DNA of 64,000 nt from Clostridia bacterium. Its GTDB lineage: Bacteria; Bacillota; Clostridia; Oscillospirales; Acutalibacteraceae. How positions within the stretch are numbered: the stretch's first letter is position 1; each line of letters starts with the position of its first letter. A program made the position numbers and the translations under genes. Shown in pieces: positions 1-7,650 of this stretch. The notes below the pieces were generated by a model that saw only the letters and a program-made list of their open reading frames with translations, ran no database searches and was not told the origin of the DNA. The stretch lies in NCBI GenBank assembly GCA_029098305.1, contig JAQXOB010000009.1:62001-126000 (forward strand), given 5' to 3'.

Positions 1-537
1 CCGTTTACGATGGTGCCGTTTATGCAGTGCAGACATAGTGTTTATAGCATGAAACATAAAATAGACGGACAAATTATTATAAATGGGCAGTGTTTTGATT
101 TTCGTGATGGTATAGGCTATATTGAAGGCGATTGTGGGCGATCTTTTCCCAGTCGCTATATCTGGACACAATGCTGTTTTGAAAACGGTTCACTTATGCT
201 ATCTGTTGCAGATATTCCGCTTTTAGGTTTTAGCTTTACCGGGATAATTGGTGTAGTTTTAATTGGAGGAAAAGAACATCGTATTGCAACCTATTTGGGA
301 GCGAGCTTAAAAGAAATCGGAGAAAATACGGTTACTGTTAAGCAAGGGAACTATCTATTTACAGCAAAGCTTATAAAAAAGAACGGACAACCCTTATATG
401 CACCTAAAAATGGCAATATGAACAGAACAATTCACGAAAGTGCATCTTGTAAAGCTTATTACTGTTTTTCTTATAAAGGAAAAACTATATGCGAATTTAC
501 AAGCGATAGAGCAAGTTTTGAATTTGAATACAAATAA
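1..537 (+). CDS. Tocopherol cyclase-like protein, C-terminal part (5' end outside window)
   Basis: The frame is open from base 1, so the gene very likely starts outside the window; only about 178 C-terminal residues are visible. The segment GYIEGDCGRSFPSRYIWTQC matches the signature of the tocopherol-cyclase-like family, in which bacterial members are about 300 residues long and of unknown function. The rest is a beta-rich pattern (GIIGVVLIGG, YLFTAKLI) without signal peptide or membrane span. Tocopherol is not expected in an anaerobic Firmicute, so the name describes the fold, not the reaction. No terminator is obvious after the stop; the AT-rich stretch that follows leads into the promoter of the superoxide reductase gene. 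The family call is fairly sure, the function unknown. Confidence 0.7.
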   Translation, partial: PFTMVPFMQCRHSVYSMKHKIDGQIIINGQCFDFRDGIGYIEGDCGRSFPSRYIWTQCCFENGSLMLSVADIPLLGFSFTGIIGVVLIGGKEHRIATYLGASLKEIGENTVTVKQGNYLFTAKLIKKNGQPLYAPKNGNMNRTIHESASCKAYYCFSYKGKTICEFTSDRASFEFEYK

Positions 538-671
538 TTATTGTTTATTATTTTTTTCTAAATTTTTACTATTGTTGTATTTACAACAGACTTTTTGTGT
601 TTGTTATGATATAATAAAATCACAACAAGGAAATAGTTGACTAGGTAATTTTATTATATTAAGAAAAATTG

Positions 672-700
672 TTGAATGTTTAAATTTTTAATGTTATAAT
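672..700 (+). promoter_or_regulatory. Sigma-A-type promoter upstream of superoxide reductase
   Basis: TTGAAT at 672-677 and TATAAT at 695-700 are separated by 17 bp. This leaves a leader of about 160 nt before the superoxide reductase start at 868. The gap between genes (538-867) otherwise holds only this promoter and the palindrome at 804-819. Confidence 0.6.
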
Positions 701-803
701 AGATTAAAGCTAATAGATGTAATTTGTTATGACGATTTCTGACAATATTAGATTTATTGGCGATTTCAGAGTGCGATGCACTTACTGATGATATCATTTG
801 TCC

Positions 804-819
804 TCTGTGTAAATACACA
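804..819. promoter_or_regulatory. Perfect 6-bp inverted repeat in the leader of the superoxide reductase gene
   Basis: CTGTGTaaatACACAG lies about 50 bp upstream of the superoxide reductase start and downstream of its promoter. It could be an operator or a small RNA hairpin. It does not match the PerR or Rex consensus as I know them. Confidence 0.35.
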
Positions 820-867
820 GTTGTTGACTTTTGAAAAATGAAATAATTTATATTGGAGGAATTATTT

Positions 868-1248
868 ATGTGTGAAAACAGATTTTTTATTTGTGAGCAT
901 TGCGGTAATATAGTAGGAATGATCCATGATGCAGGAGTTCCGCTTATGTGCTGCGGGCAGAAAATGAAACAACTTGAGCCTGGAACAACCGAAGCAAGTG
1001 TTGAAAAGCATCTTCCGGTTGTATCAGTTGAAGGCGATGTGGTTAAGGTTTCTGTTGGATCTGTAAACCATCCAATGACTGAAGAACACAGCATTACTTG
1101 GGTTTATTTGCAAACCAATCGTGGTGGTCAGCGTAAGTGCTTAGCTGCTGGTTCAGATCCGGTTGTGACATTTGCATTATCAGATGAAAAGCCTGTTGCA
1201 GTATATGCCTATTGTAATCTTCACGGTTTGTGGAAGACAGAAATTTAA
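868..1248 (+). CDS. dfx: Superoxide reductase (desulfoferrodoxin, two-iron type)
   Basis: This 126-residue protein reduces superoxide to hydrogen peroxide in the cytoplasm of anaerobes, using electrons from rubredoxin. The N-terminal desulforedoxin-like centre is intact: Cys9 and Cys12 (CEHC) with Cys28-Cys29 (CCG). The catalytic iron ligands are also visible: the EKH motif (His48), His68 and His74 (HPMTEEH), and Cys116/His119 (CNLHG). Length matches two-iron superoxide reductases (about 125 residues). The ATG at 868 was chosen because GGAGG at 855-859 sits 8 bp upstream; an in-frame TTG at 853 overlaps that ribosome site. The rubredoxin gene follows after 27 bp, so the two probably form one transcript. 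Very confident. Confidence 0.95.
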   Translation: MCENRFFICEHCGNIVGMIHDAGVPLMCCGQKMKQLEPGTTEASVEKHLPVVSVEGDVVKVSVGSVNHPMTEEHSITWVYLQTNRGGQRKCLAAGSDPVVTFALSDEKPVAVYAYCNLHGLWKTEI

Positions 1249-1275
1249 TTAAAACTAACGGAGGTAAAAAGACTT

Positions 1276-1428
1276 ATGAAATATGTATGCGATGTATGTG
1301 GATGGGTTTATGACGAAACAGTTGGTGATCCCGATAACGGCATAGCACCCGGAACTAAGTTCGAAGATCTACCTGATGACTTTGAATGTCCTATTTGCGG
1401 AGCAGGCAAAGAAGATTTCAACAAATAA
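1276..1428 (+). CDS. Rubredoxin
   Basis: A 50-residue reading frame has the classic rubredoxin pattern: CDVCGW near the N-terminus (Cys5, Cys8) and CPICG near the C-terminus, with Tyr, Pro and Asp positions ([26 protein letters not shown]) typical of the family. The four cysteines bind one iron. It is a small electron carrier and the expected donor to the superoxide reductase 27 bp upstream. A ribosome site (GGAGGT) precedes the ATG. The transcript ends at the terminator beginning at 1451. Very confident. Confidence 0.95.
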   Translation: MKYVCDVCGWVYDETVGDPDNGIAPGTKFEDLPDDFECPICGAGKEDFNK

Positions 1429-1450
1429 GACTAAAGGTTGATAAAAAATA

Positions 1451-1507
1451 AACTTCCCACATTAAACACCATTTATTTAGGAGTTTAAATGTGGGGAGTT
1501 TTTTTAA
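1451..1507 (+). terminator. Rho-independent terminator of the superoxide reductase-rubredoxin unit
   Basis: AACTTCCCACATT pairs with AATGTGGGGAGTT across an AT-rich loop, and is followed directly by a run of seven T. Confidence 0.8.
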
Positions 1508-1633
1508 AGGAGTTATTTATTAAAATTGTATTACTTACGGCTCTGGGCGTTGGAGGAGCAACTGTAATAGGGTCTTTGATAGGATTTATTTTTAAAAAAT
1601 ATCTCATAAGTTTTCGGATAATTGCAAATTATT
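1489..1633 (+). pseudogene. Probable relic of a ZIP-family metal transporter (N-terminal 47 codons)
   Basis: A short frame from the ATG at 1489, within the terminator stem, encodes a hydrophobic stretch (LLTALGVGGATVIGSLIGF, then IFKK) resembling the first membrane helix of clostridial ZIP metal-ion transporters. The frame ends at 1633, where an intact transporter would continue for more than 200 residues. No continuation is recognisable in the next 280 bp. There is no ribosome site at a useful distance. It is most likely a decayed gene, but a chance small hydrophobic frame cannot be excluded. Between it and the next gene there is a weak hairpin (1657-1685) and the promoter at 1793. Confidence 0.35.
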
Positions 1634-1792
1634 AGATTCTATGTGCCTTTTGGTAATACCCCACATGGCTTATATGTTAGTGGGTTTCTTTGGACATTGA
1701 GATAGATATTTGTTTGTTATTTAGTCTGTGATGTGATTTACAAACTAAAGTTTAAATATTATTAGCAATTCGTAAATTTATATAAAATCATA

Positions 1793-1821
1793 TTGATTTA
1801 TACAATAGAAGTTAGTATAAT
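1793..1821 (+). promoter_or_regulatory. Sigma-A-type promoter of the LRR-dockerin gene
   Basis: TTGATT at 1793-1798 and TATAAT at 1816-1821 with a 17-bp spacer, about 95 bp before the start at 1919. Confidence 0.6.
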
Positions 1822-1918
1822 AAATCTAAAGAAACAAATATTATCTAAAAGACTTTGCAACATAATCAGCAATATATTGTATGTACAAGGAAAAAACAAT
1901 GGTAAAGGAGAACATAAC

Positions 1919-4492
1919 ATGAGTAAAGCAAAAAAACTATTAGCAATCATCTTATCAGCTATTATGGTTTTATCGTCATTGGCTACAGCAGGGGCTATGC
2001 AGGAGGATGAGCCAATAAAAAGCGTAACAGTTGGCACAAAAAAATACCATGCCACACCTCGTGGTGAAGCAGAGGACGACAGCGGAAGCTGTGGAGAAAA
2101 TCTTACATACACATTTGACAGTGCGACGGGTACCCTAACAATTAGTGGTACAGGGGATATGTACGATTATTACGATATTGCAGAATTGTGGTCATCTTAT
2201 CGTTCAAGTATTACAAGTGCCATAATTGAGTCAGGAGTTACAAGTATAGCTGCTGATGCTTTCATATCTTGCACAAATTTAGAAAGCATAACAATTTCAA
2301 ACAGTGTAACAAGTATAGGTTTCAGAGCTTTTGCAGATTGCAATAAGTTAAAAGAAGCAACAATACCAAATAGTGTAATAGCCATAGACGGTTTTGCTTT
2401 TTATAATTGCAGTGGTTTAGAAAACATAACTATACCGGATAGTGTAACAAGTATAGGTTATAGAGCCTTTTCAAATTGTAGTTGTCTAGAGGATATAATT
2501 ATTCCGGACCACGCAATAAATATAGGAGAAGATACCTTTACAAATACAGCATATTATGAAAATGAAAACAATTGGGAAGATGATTTATTGTATATTGGTA
2601 AACATTTAGTTAACGTAAAAGAAACTGTAACATCTGTACAGGTAAAGGAAGGTACACTAGATATATCTAGTTCTTTATTTAGTGATTATAGTAATTTAAC
2701 AAGTGTAATACTGCCGGATAGCCTTGAATTAATAAACGATTTTGCATTTTCGCACTGTAGTAAATTAGAAAGTATAACAATTCCTAATAATGTAACAACC
2801 ATAGGAAACTCTGCATTTTCCGGTTGCAGTAAATTAACAAGTATAATGATACCTGACAGTGTAACAAATATCGGTAAATCTGTATTTAGCCATTGCGAAA
2901 CTCTTAAAAATATTGAAGTAGGAGTTAATAATACAGAATTCAGCTCATTGGACGGTGTGCTATTTAATAAAGATAACACTACACTAATTTGTTATCCTAT
3001 GGGTAAAACCGAAACAGAATATTCAATTCCTGATAGTGTGACAAACATAGGCATTTGGTCTTTTTACAATTGTGACAGTTTAATAAATATAACAATTCCG
3101 GATAGCGTAACAACCATAGATGATTACGCTTGTTATGATTGTAGTAACCTAAGAAATATAATAATTCCTAGTAGTGTAACAAACATAGGTATTTATGCAT
3201 TCAGGAATTGCGAAAAATTAGAGAGTATAGTAATGCCTGATAGCGTATTAAGCATAGGCGCCGATGCATTTGCCTGTTGCTATAATTTAAAAAGTGCCAC
3301 AATTTCAAAAAGTATAACTAGTATAAATGCAGGCTTATTCGGTAGTTGCAGTAGTTTAACGAGTGTAATAGTTCCCGATGGCGTGACAAGAATAGGGAAT
3401 GGTGCGTTCAATGGATGCAGTAGTTTAGAAAGCATAATAATCCCAAGTAGTGTGGCAGATATAGGAGATAGGGCATTTCTAGATTGTGTTAGCTTAACAA
3501 GTGTAACAGTACCAAAGGGCGTTACAAGCATAGGGTTTAGTGCATTTTGCGGTTGTGATAAATTAACAACCATAACAATTTCGGATAGTGTAAGAAGAAT
3601 AGGCGGAGATGCATTTATAAATACAGCATACTACAATGATGAAAAGAATTGGAAAGATAGTATGTTATATATTGATAAACATTTAATAAAAGCAAACAAA
3701 TCAATCACTTCTGCGGAAATATTAGAGGGTACATTAAGTATAGCTGATGACGCCCTTCGTGGATGTAAAGAATTAATGGAAGTTACAATTCCTAATAGTA
3801 TAACAACTATAGGCAGTGCATCATTTAACTCTTGTGTCAATTTAACTGATGTAAAAATCCCCGACAATGTAACAGACATAGGCGCCGGTGCATTTTGGGG
3901 TTGCAGTGGTTTATTAGGTATAATACTCCCAAGAAGTATAACAAGTATAGGAGAAGAAGCCTTTGGTAATTGTAGCAATCTTATAATTTACGGTTATGTT
4001 GGTTCTTATGCAGAAAACTATGCAACAGCAAATAGCATTAATTTCATAGACATAGAGAAACCAATAGATACAGAAACAACAGACAGTGACACAAAGCCGA
4101 CTGATACTGATACAGCAACAGATAGTGACACAAAACCATCAGATACGGATACAATCACAGATACAGATGATATAATTATTATCCCTGGTGAAAGTGATAC
4201 TGATACTTCTACAAACACCGACCAACCTACAGACACCGACACATCAACTGACGACACCGACACAGACGAACCAAAAGGCATGGTTGGTGACGCTGACGGT
4301 GACGGAGAAATCACAATGCTTGATGTTGTAATGCTACAAAAGGCAATTGCAAAGCTTATCGAGCTTACACCTGATCAGACAGTTCTATCAGATGTAAACG
4401 GCGATGGAGTGGTTAATATGCTTGATGTAACTACGATTCAGAAATATATAGCAAAGTTGATTACGAGCTTTGACGCTACCAAAAGTAATTAA
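1919..4492 (+). CDS. Secreted BspA-type leucine-rich-repeat protein with C-terminal dockerin
   Basis: 857 residues. The N-terminus is a signal peptide (MSKAKKLLAIILSAIMVLSS, cleaved near AGA). Residues of about 80-730 are repeats of roughly 23 residues of the BspA/LRR_5 type (SITIPDSVTSIGxxAFxxCSxL), interrupted twice by an NTAYY...W segment common in this family. A Thr/Asp-rich linker (about 730-785) leads to a type I dockerin (about 787-853) with two calcium-loop repeats, DADGDGEITMLDV and DVNGDGVVNMLDV, each followed by an IAKLI helix. Such repeats often bind host or polymer surfaces; the dockerin should plug into a cohesin scaffold not seen here. The ATG at 1919 was chosen for its ribosome site and signal peptide. 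The ligand is unknown. Confidence 0.9.
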   Translation: MSKAKKLLAIILSAIMVLSSLATAGAMQEDEPIKSVTVGTKKYHATPRGEAEDDSGSCGENLTYTFDSATGTLTISGTGDMYDYYDIAELWSSYRSSITSAIIESGVTSIAADAFISCTNLESITISNSVTSIGFRAFADCNKLKEATIPNSVIAIDGFAFYNCSGLENITIPDSVTSIGYRAFSNCSCLEDIIIPDHAINIGEDTFTNTAYYENENNWEDDLLYIGKHLVNVKETVTSVQVKEGTLDISSSLFSDYSNLTSVILPDSLELINDFAFSHCSKLESITIPNNVTTIGNSAFSGCSKLTSIMIPDSVTNIGKSVFSHCETLKNIEVGVNNTEFSSLDGVLFNKDNTTLICYPMGKTETEYSIPDSVTNIGIWSFYNCDSLINITIPDSVTTIDDYACYDCSNLRNIIIPSSVTNIGIYAFRNCEKLESIVMPDSVLSIGADAFACCYNLKSATISKSITSINAGLFGSCSSLTSVIVPDGVTRIGNGAFNGCSSLESIIIPSSVADIGDRAFLDCVSLTSVTVPKGVTSIGFSAFCGCDKLTTITISDSVRRIGGDAFINTAYYNDEKNWKDSMLYIDKHLIKANKSITSAEILEGTLSIADDALRGCKELMEVTIPNSITTIGSASFNSCVNLTDVKIPDNVTDIGAGAFWGCSGLLGIILPRSITSIGEEAFGNCSNLIIYGYVGSYAENYATANSINFIDIEKPIDTETTDSDTKPTDTDTATDSDTKPSDTDTITDTDDIIIIPGESDTDTSTNTDQPTDTDTSTDDTDTDEPKGMVGDADGDGEITMLDVVMLQKAIAKLIELTPDQTVLSDVNGDGVVNMLDVTTIQKYIAKLITSFDATKSN

Positions 4493-4509
4493 AAACAAAT
4501 TTTAATTTC

Positions 4510-4552
4510 ATGGGTTGCCTTGTTTTAATTAGCAAGACAGCCCATTTCTTTT
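4510..4552 (+). terminator. Rho-independent terminator after the LRR-dockerin gene
   Basis: ATGGGTTGCCTTG pairs with CAAGACAGCCCAT (one mismatch, small bulge) and is followed by TTTCTTTT. Confidence 0.75.
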
Positions 4553-4639
4553 ATGATTGATTTGGGGTATAATAACAATTGTAAAATAACTATATAGCAA
4601 AGATATTCTAAGTGGATGGCATAAAAATTTGTAAAACTA

Positions 4640-4668
4640 TTGCTTTTTTTGCATATGTTATGTATAAT
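4640..4668 (+). promoter_or_regulatory. Sigma-A-type promoter of efp
   Basis: TTGCTT at 4640-4645 and a perfect TATAAT at 4663-4668, 17-bp spacer, about 55 bp before the efp start. Confidence 0.65.
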
Positions 4669-4722
4669 AGACAAAATGGAAGTCAGTGTTTATGATTTTC
4701 AAAATATTTAGGAGGGGTACCA

Positions 4723-5283
4723 ATGATTACCGCAGGAGATTTTAGAAACGGCGTTACATTCGAAATGGATGGTCAGGTTGTTTCTATTATAGAATTTCAG
4801 CATGTTAAGCCTGGTAAGGGCGCAGCTTTTGTTCGTACAAAAATTAGAAATGTTATCACAGGAAGCGTTGTTGAAAAGACTTTCAACCCTAACGATAAAT
4901 ACCCTACAGCTTTTATCGAGAGACGTGATATGGAGTATCTTTACAACGATGGCGAGCTATATTACTTCATGGATAATGAAACATATGAGCAGATTCCGAT
5001 TAACAAGAATGTTTTGAATGACAACTTTAAGTTTGTAAAGGAAAATGAGATCTGTAAGGTTCTTTCTTATAAGGGCAATGTTTTTGGTGTAGAGCCACCT
5101 AACTTTGTTGTTCTCACCGTTACAGAGACTGAGCCTGGCTTTAAGGGAGACACTGCAACAAATGTTCAGAAGCCAGCAGTTCTCGAGACCGGTGCCGAGA
5201 TCAAGGTTCCGCTTTTCATTGACGAGGGCGAGAAGATTCAGATCGACACAAGAACAGGCGAATATCTGGGTCGTGCTAACTAA
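4723..5283 (+). CDS. efp: Elongation factor P
   Basis: 186 residues, the usual length of EF-P. It binds ribosomes stalled on polyproline stretches and promotes peptide-bond formation. The N-terminal KOW-like domain carries the conserved loop [10 protein letters not shown] with Lys32 at the tip that enters the peptidyl-transferase centre. The middle and C-terminal OB domains are present, ending in the family signature [20 protein letters not shown] followed by [19 protein letters not shown]. The start has a strong ribosome site (AGGAGG at 4710-4715). The acidic zinc-ribbon gene follows after 38 bp, probably co-transcribed. No modification enzyme (EpmA, YmfI) is in the window. Very confident. 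Confidence 0.97.
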   Translation: MITAGDFRNGVTFEMDGQVVSIIEFQHVKPGKGAAFVRTKIRNVITGSVVEKTFNPNDKYPTAFIERRDMEYLYNDGELYYFMDNETYEQIPINKNVLNDNFKFVKENEICKVLSYKGNVFGVEPPNFVVLTVTETEPGFKGDTATNVQKPAVLETGAEIKVPLFIDEGEKIQIDTRTGEYLGRAN

Positions 5284-5321
5284 TAACATATAAGCACACC
5301 TTTAGAAAGGATTGATTTGTT

Positions 5322-5906
5322 ATGACTCTTACAGAGAAGATGGCATATATTAAAGGCTTGGCTGATGGCTTAAAGCTTGATGCAAACAATGACGAGGTTA
5401 AGGTTATTAATTCTATAATTAACTTTATGGATTCAGTTACCTCAGAAATCAACGAACTTAAAAAAGCACTTGCTGAGTCTAACGAGCATATTGATTCTGT
5501 TGATGAAGATTTGGCAACATTAGAGGACGATTTCGATGATCTTCTATATGAGCTTGACGAAGAGTTCGGCTATATTGATGATGACGAAGAAGATTTCGAT
5601 GACGATGACGATCTCGAAGATGAAGATGATATCTATAGCTTCGGAGACGAAGAGGAAGAAGATTATGAGGACTATGATGAGGAGGAAGATACAGACGAAC
5701 TTGATGATTTGGATGTAGATGATTCCGACTCTGATGAGTTTTTTGAAATAACTTGTCCTTCATGTGACGAGAAGATTTACGTGAGTGAAGATGTTCTCCT
5801 TGAAGGTGAGATCAAATGTCCTAATTGTGGCGAAAATCTAGAGTTTGACTTCTCTGATTCGGACATAGAATATGACGAGTCGAATGATATGGAAACTGAA
5901 AACTAA
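5322..5906 (+). CDS. Acidic protein with C-terminal zinc ribbon, CD1247-like N-terminal domain
   Basis: 194 residues with no signal peptide. Residues 1-75 form a helical domain (KMAYIKGLADGL, INELKKAL) resembling the domain named after Clostridioides difficile CD1247, found next to or near efp in other Clostridia. Residues of about 76-140 are almost only Asp and Glu. The C-terminus has a two-CxxC zinc ribbon: Cys145/Cys148 (CPSC) and Cys166/Cys169 (CPNC). The function is unknown; the polyacidic linker and zinc ribbon are reminiscent of proteins that contact RNA polymerase or ribosomes, but that is only inference. It sits 38 bp after efp and is closed by a strong terminator at 5926. Confidence 0.7.
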   Translation: MTLTEKMAYIKGLADGLKLDANNDEVKVINSIINFMDSVTSEINELKKALAESNEHIDSVDEDLATLEDDFDDLLYELDEEFGYIDDDEEDFDDDDDLEDEDDIYSFGDEEEEDYEDYDEEEDTDELDDLDVDDSDSDEFFEITCPSCDEKIYVSEDVLLEGEIKCPNCGENLEFDFSDSDIEYDESNDMETEN

Positions 5907-5925
5907 TTAGCACTCCTTTCTTTTT

Positions 5926-5968
5926 GGCAACTGATGTTTTGTATGACATCAGTTGCCTTCTTTGTTTT
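5926..5968 (+). terminator. Rho-independent terminator of the efp unit
   Basis: GGCAACTGATGT pairs with ACATCAGTTGCC (12 bp, perfect), followed by TTCTTTGTTTT. Confidence 0.9.
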
Positions 5969-6099
5969 ACCTTGAGTAATAGTTGGTTAATATAGGTTTC
6001 AGATAATATTTGAAAAAATGATAATGTTAATTATAAGAGAAATGGTAAAAAATGGCGTTATTTTGAATAAAAATATTTAAGATAACAACGATTTCTTGC

Positions 6100-6128
6100 T
6101 TGACTTTGCATAAAAAATGATGTAAAAT
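6100..6128 (+). promoter_or_regulatory. Sigma-A-type promoter of the GDY-repeat dockerin gene
   Basis: TTGACT at 6100-6105, TAAAAT at 6123-6128, 17-bp spacer. Confidence 0.65.
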
Positions 6129-6181
6129 AATGGTGTGGAAGAGTCCATAAACGTATAAGTTACATATAGGAGGGATTTTTG

Positions 6182-7501
6182 ATGAGAAGGATATTTAAAA
6201 AGGTAGCACTATCAGTCTTGTCGCTTATGCTCGCATTAGGAATGGTAGCAACAGCTCCGATTGTCACAGCAAAAGCAGCTGAAAAGAATGAGACAAAGGT
6301 TGAAATCGCAACGAATCAGGCCCTCAAAGAAGGTCTTGGTAGCTATTTTGATATCTTCAGTGGTATGTTTGACAGCGATTTTCTCATGGATTTAGTGCAG
6401 GTGGATTGGTCTAAGTTGTTTAACTCTGACTATGACTGGGAATCGGTTTTCAATGGAGATTTGTCTTTCGATGAGCTTCAACAAACTGAAGAATGGGATG
6501 CCATAATAGACAATTTGTTTGATGTTATAGGTGAAGTTGATCTTAATGATCTCCAATCGCAATATCTAGGTAGCTTTGTTGAGAATAAGTATTACACTGT
6601 TTTTCTCGAAACACTTCTCGAAAAGATTGAAAAAAGTCTTAAGGGTGATTATAACGAGTATTACGAAATTCTCAATGGCGACTACACAGCATTGCAGGAG
6701 TTTTTCCAGAATGTCGATATAAACAAAGAGATTGACCGTCTTCTTGCTAACGGAAATATCAATTGTGATTTCCTAAATGGCGATTATTCAATTATTAAGG
6801 ATATCATTGGTGGCGACTTCTCTTATATCACCGGATTACTAAGTGGTGACTATAGCTGGATCGAAGATGTTATCGCAGAAGAGAATGTTAATCTTGAAGC
6901 ATTGTTTGATGCTATCAATAAGAGCGATTTAGACGAGCTTACAGAAGAATACATAGGCGAAGATGGCAAGGTGCTTGAATTTATTGACAAGTATTATGAT
7001 GACATAGTTGCACTTTGCAAAGGAGATTACACATTTGCAGAAAAAATAGAGAATGGCGATTATTCCGGTATGCTCGAACTTGTGAAGGATGTTCTTGATC
7101 TCGTTGGCGTGGAATATAACGGCGATATTGAAGGAATAATGGCACAGCTCTTGTCATTAAAAGATTCTAAAATAGAAAATATCGTAAGAACGATAGTTGT
7201 TATGCTATATGATGTATTGCCGGAAAAATATCAGAAAATTATGACACGTCTTGAAGACCTTAATGATAAGCTAGATGAAATAGGCGATACTATCGATACA
7301 ATAATCACTGTTTTAGGTGATCTTGATGCTGATGATATGATTTCTCTCACAGATGTCGTTATAGTGCAAAAGAATCTTGCTAACTTGTTTGAGCTTACAG
7401 ATGAGCAACTTAAGTCTGCTGATGTGGATGGCGACGGCAAACTCACAATGTCTGACGTAACACTTATGCAAAAATGCGTAGCAAAGCTTGTTACATTCTG
7501 A
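6182..7501 (+). CDS. Secreted GDY-repeat protein with C-terminal dockerin
   Basis: 439 residues. A signal peptide (KKVALSVLSLMLALGMVATA, cleaved near AKA) is followed by a region without a family I recognise, built around a recurring GDY/GDF turn (NGDLSF, LKGDYNEY, LNGDYTAL, LNGDYSII, GGDFSYI, SGDYSWI, KGDYTFA, NGDYSGM) every 11-35 residues. This suggests an alpha-helical solenoid with Gly-Asp-aromatic turns. The C-terminus (about 378-439) is a dockerin: DLDADDMISLTDV and DVDGDGKLTMSDV with LANLF and VAKLV helices. The first loop has lost one typical Asn/Gly. The ATG at 6182 follows a good ribosome site (AGGAGGG); an overlapping TTG lies three bases earlier. It has its own promoter and terminator. 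Binding target unknown. Confidence 0.8.
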   Translation: MRRIFKKVALSVLSLMLALGMVATAPIVTAKAAEKNETKVEIATNQALKEGLGSYFDIFSGMFDSDFLMDLVQVDWSKLFNSDYDWESVFNGDLSFDELQQTEEWDAIIDNLFDVIGEVDLNDLQSQYLGSFVENKYYTVFLETLLEKIEKSLKGDYNEYYEILNGDYTALQEFFQNVDINKEIDRLLANGNINCDFLNGDYSIIKDIIGGDFSYITGLLSGDYSWIEDVIAEENVNLEALFDAINKSDLDELTEEYIGEDGKVLEFIDKYYDDIVALCKGDYTFAEKIENGDYSGMLELVKDVLDLVGVEYNGDIEGIMAQLLSLKDSKIENIVRTIVVMLYDVLPEKYQKIMTRLEDLNDKLDEIGDTIDTIITVLGDLDADDMISLTDVVIVQKNLANLFELTDEQLKSADVDGDGKLTMSDVTLMQKCVAKLVTF

Positions 7502-7523
7502 TCAACTGAATAATGCAAATTAA

Positions 7524-7556
7524 AAGAGCAGTGGCATATTGTGCCATTGCTCTTTT
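7524..7556 (+). terminator. Rho-independent terminator
   Basis: AAGAGCAGTGGCA pairs with TGCCATTGCTCTT around a short loop, followed by TTCTTG. Confidence 0.8.
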
Positions 7557-7570
7557 CTTGTGCAAAAGCA

Positions 7571-7600
7571 TTGACTTGATTTGTCTATCTGTGATATCAT
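7571..7600 (+). promoter_or_regulatory. Sigma-A-type promoter of the papain-dockerin gene
   Basis: TTGACT at 7571-7576 and TATCAT at 7595-7600, 18-bp spacer, about 50 bp before the ATG. Confidence 0.5.
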
Positions 7601-7650
7601 TACTATGGATTTGTTGTAAAATTTATTTGTGATGTTTGGAGTGAATAGTT

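Noticed and set aside
824..854. Second promoter directly before superoxide reductase
   Set aside because: Spacing is 19 bp and the -10 box would overlap the ribosome site.
853..867. Earlier TTG start for superoxide reductase
   Set aside because: It overlaps the GGAGG ribosome site used by the ATG at 868, and the family N-terminus begins at that ATG.
4018..4314. Minus-strand open frame opposite the LRR-dockerin linker
   Set aside because: Low-complexity complement of a Thr/Asp-rich linker.
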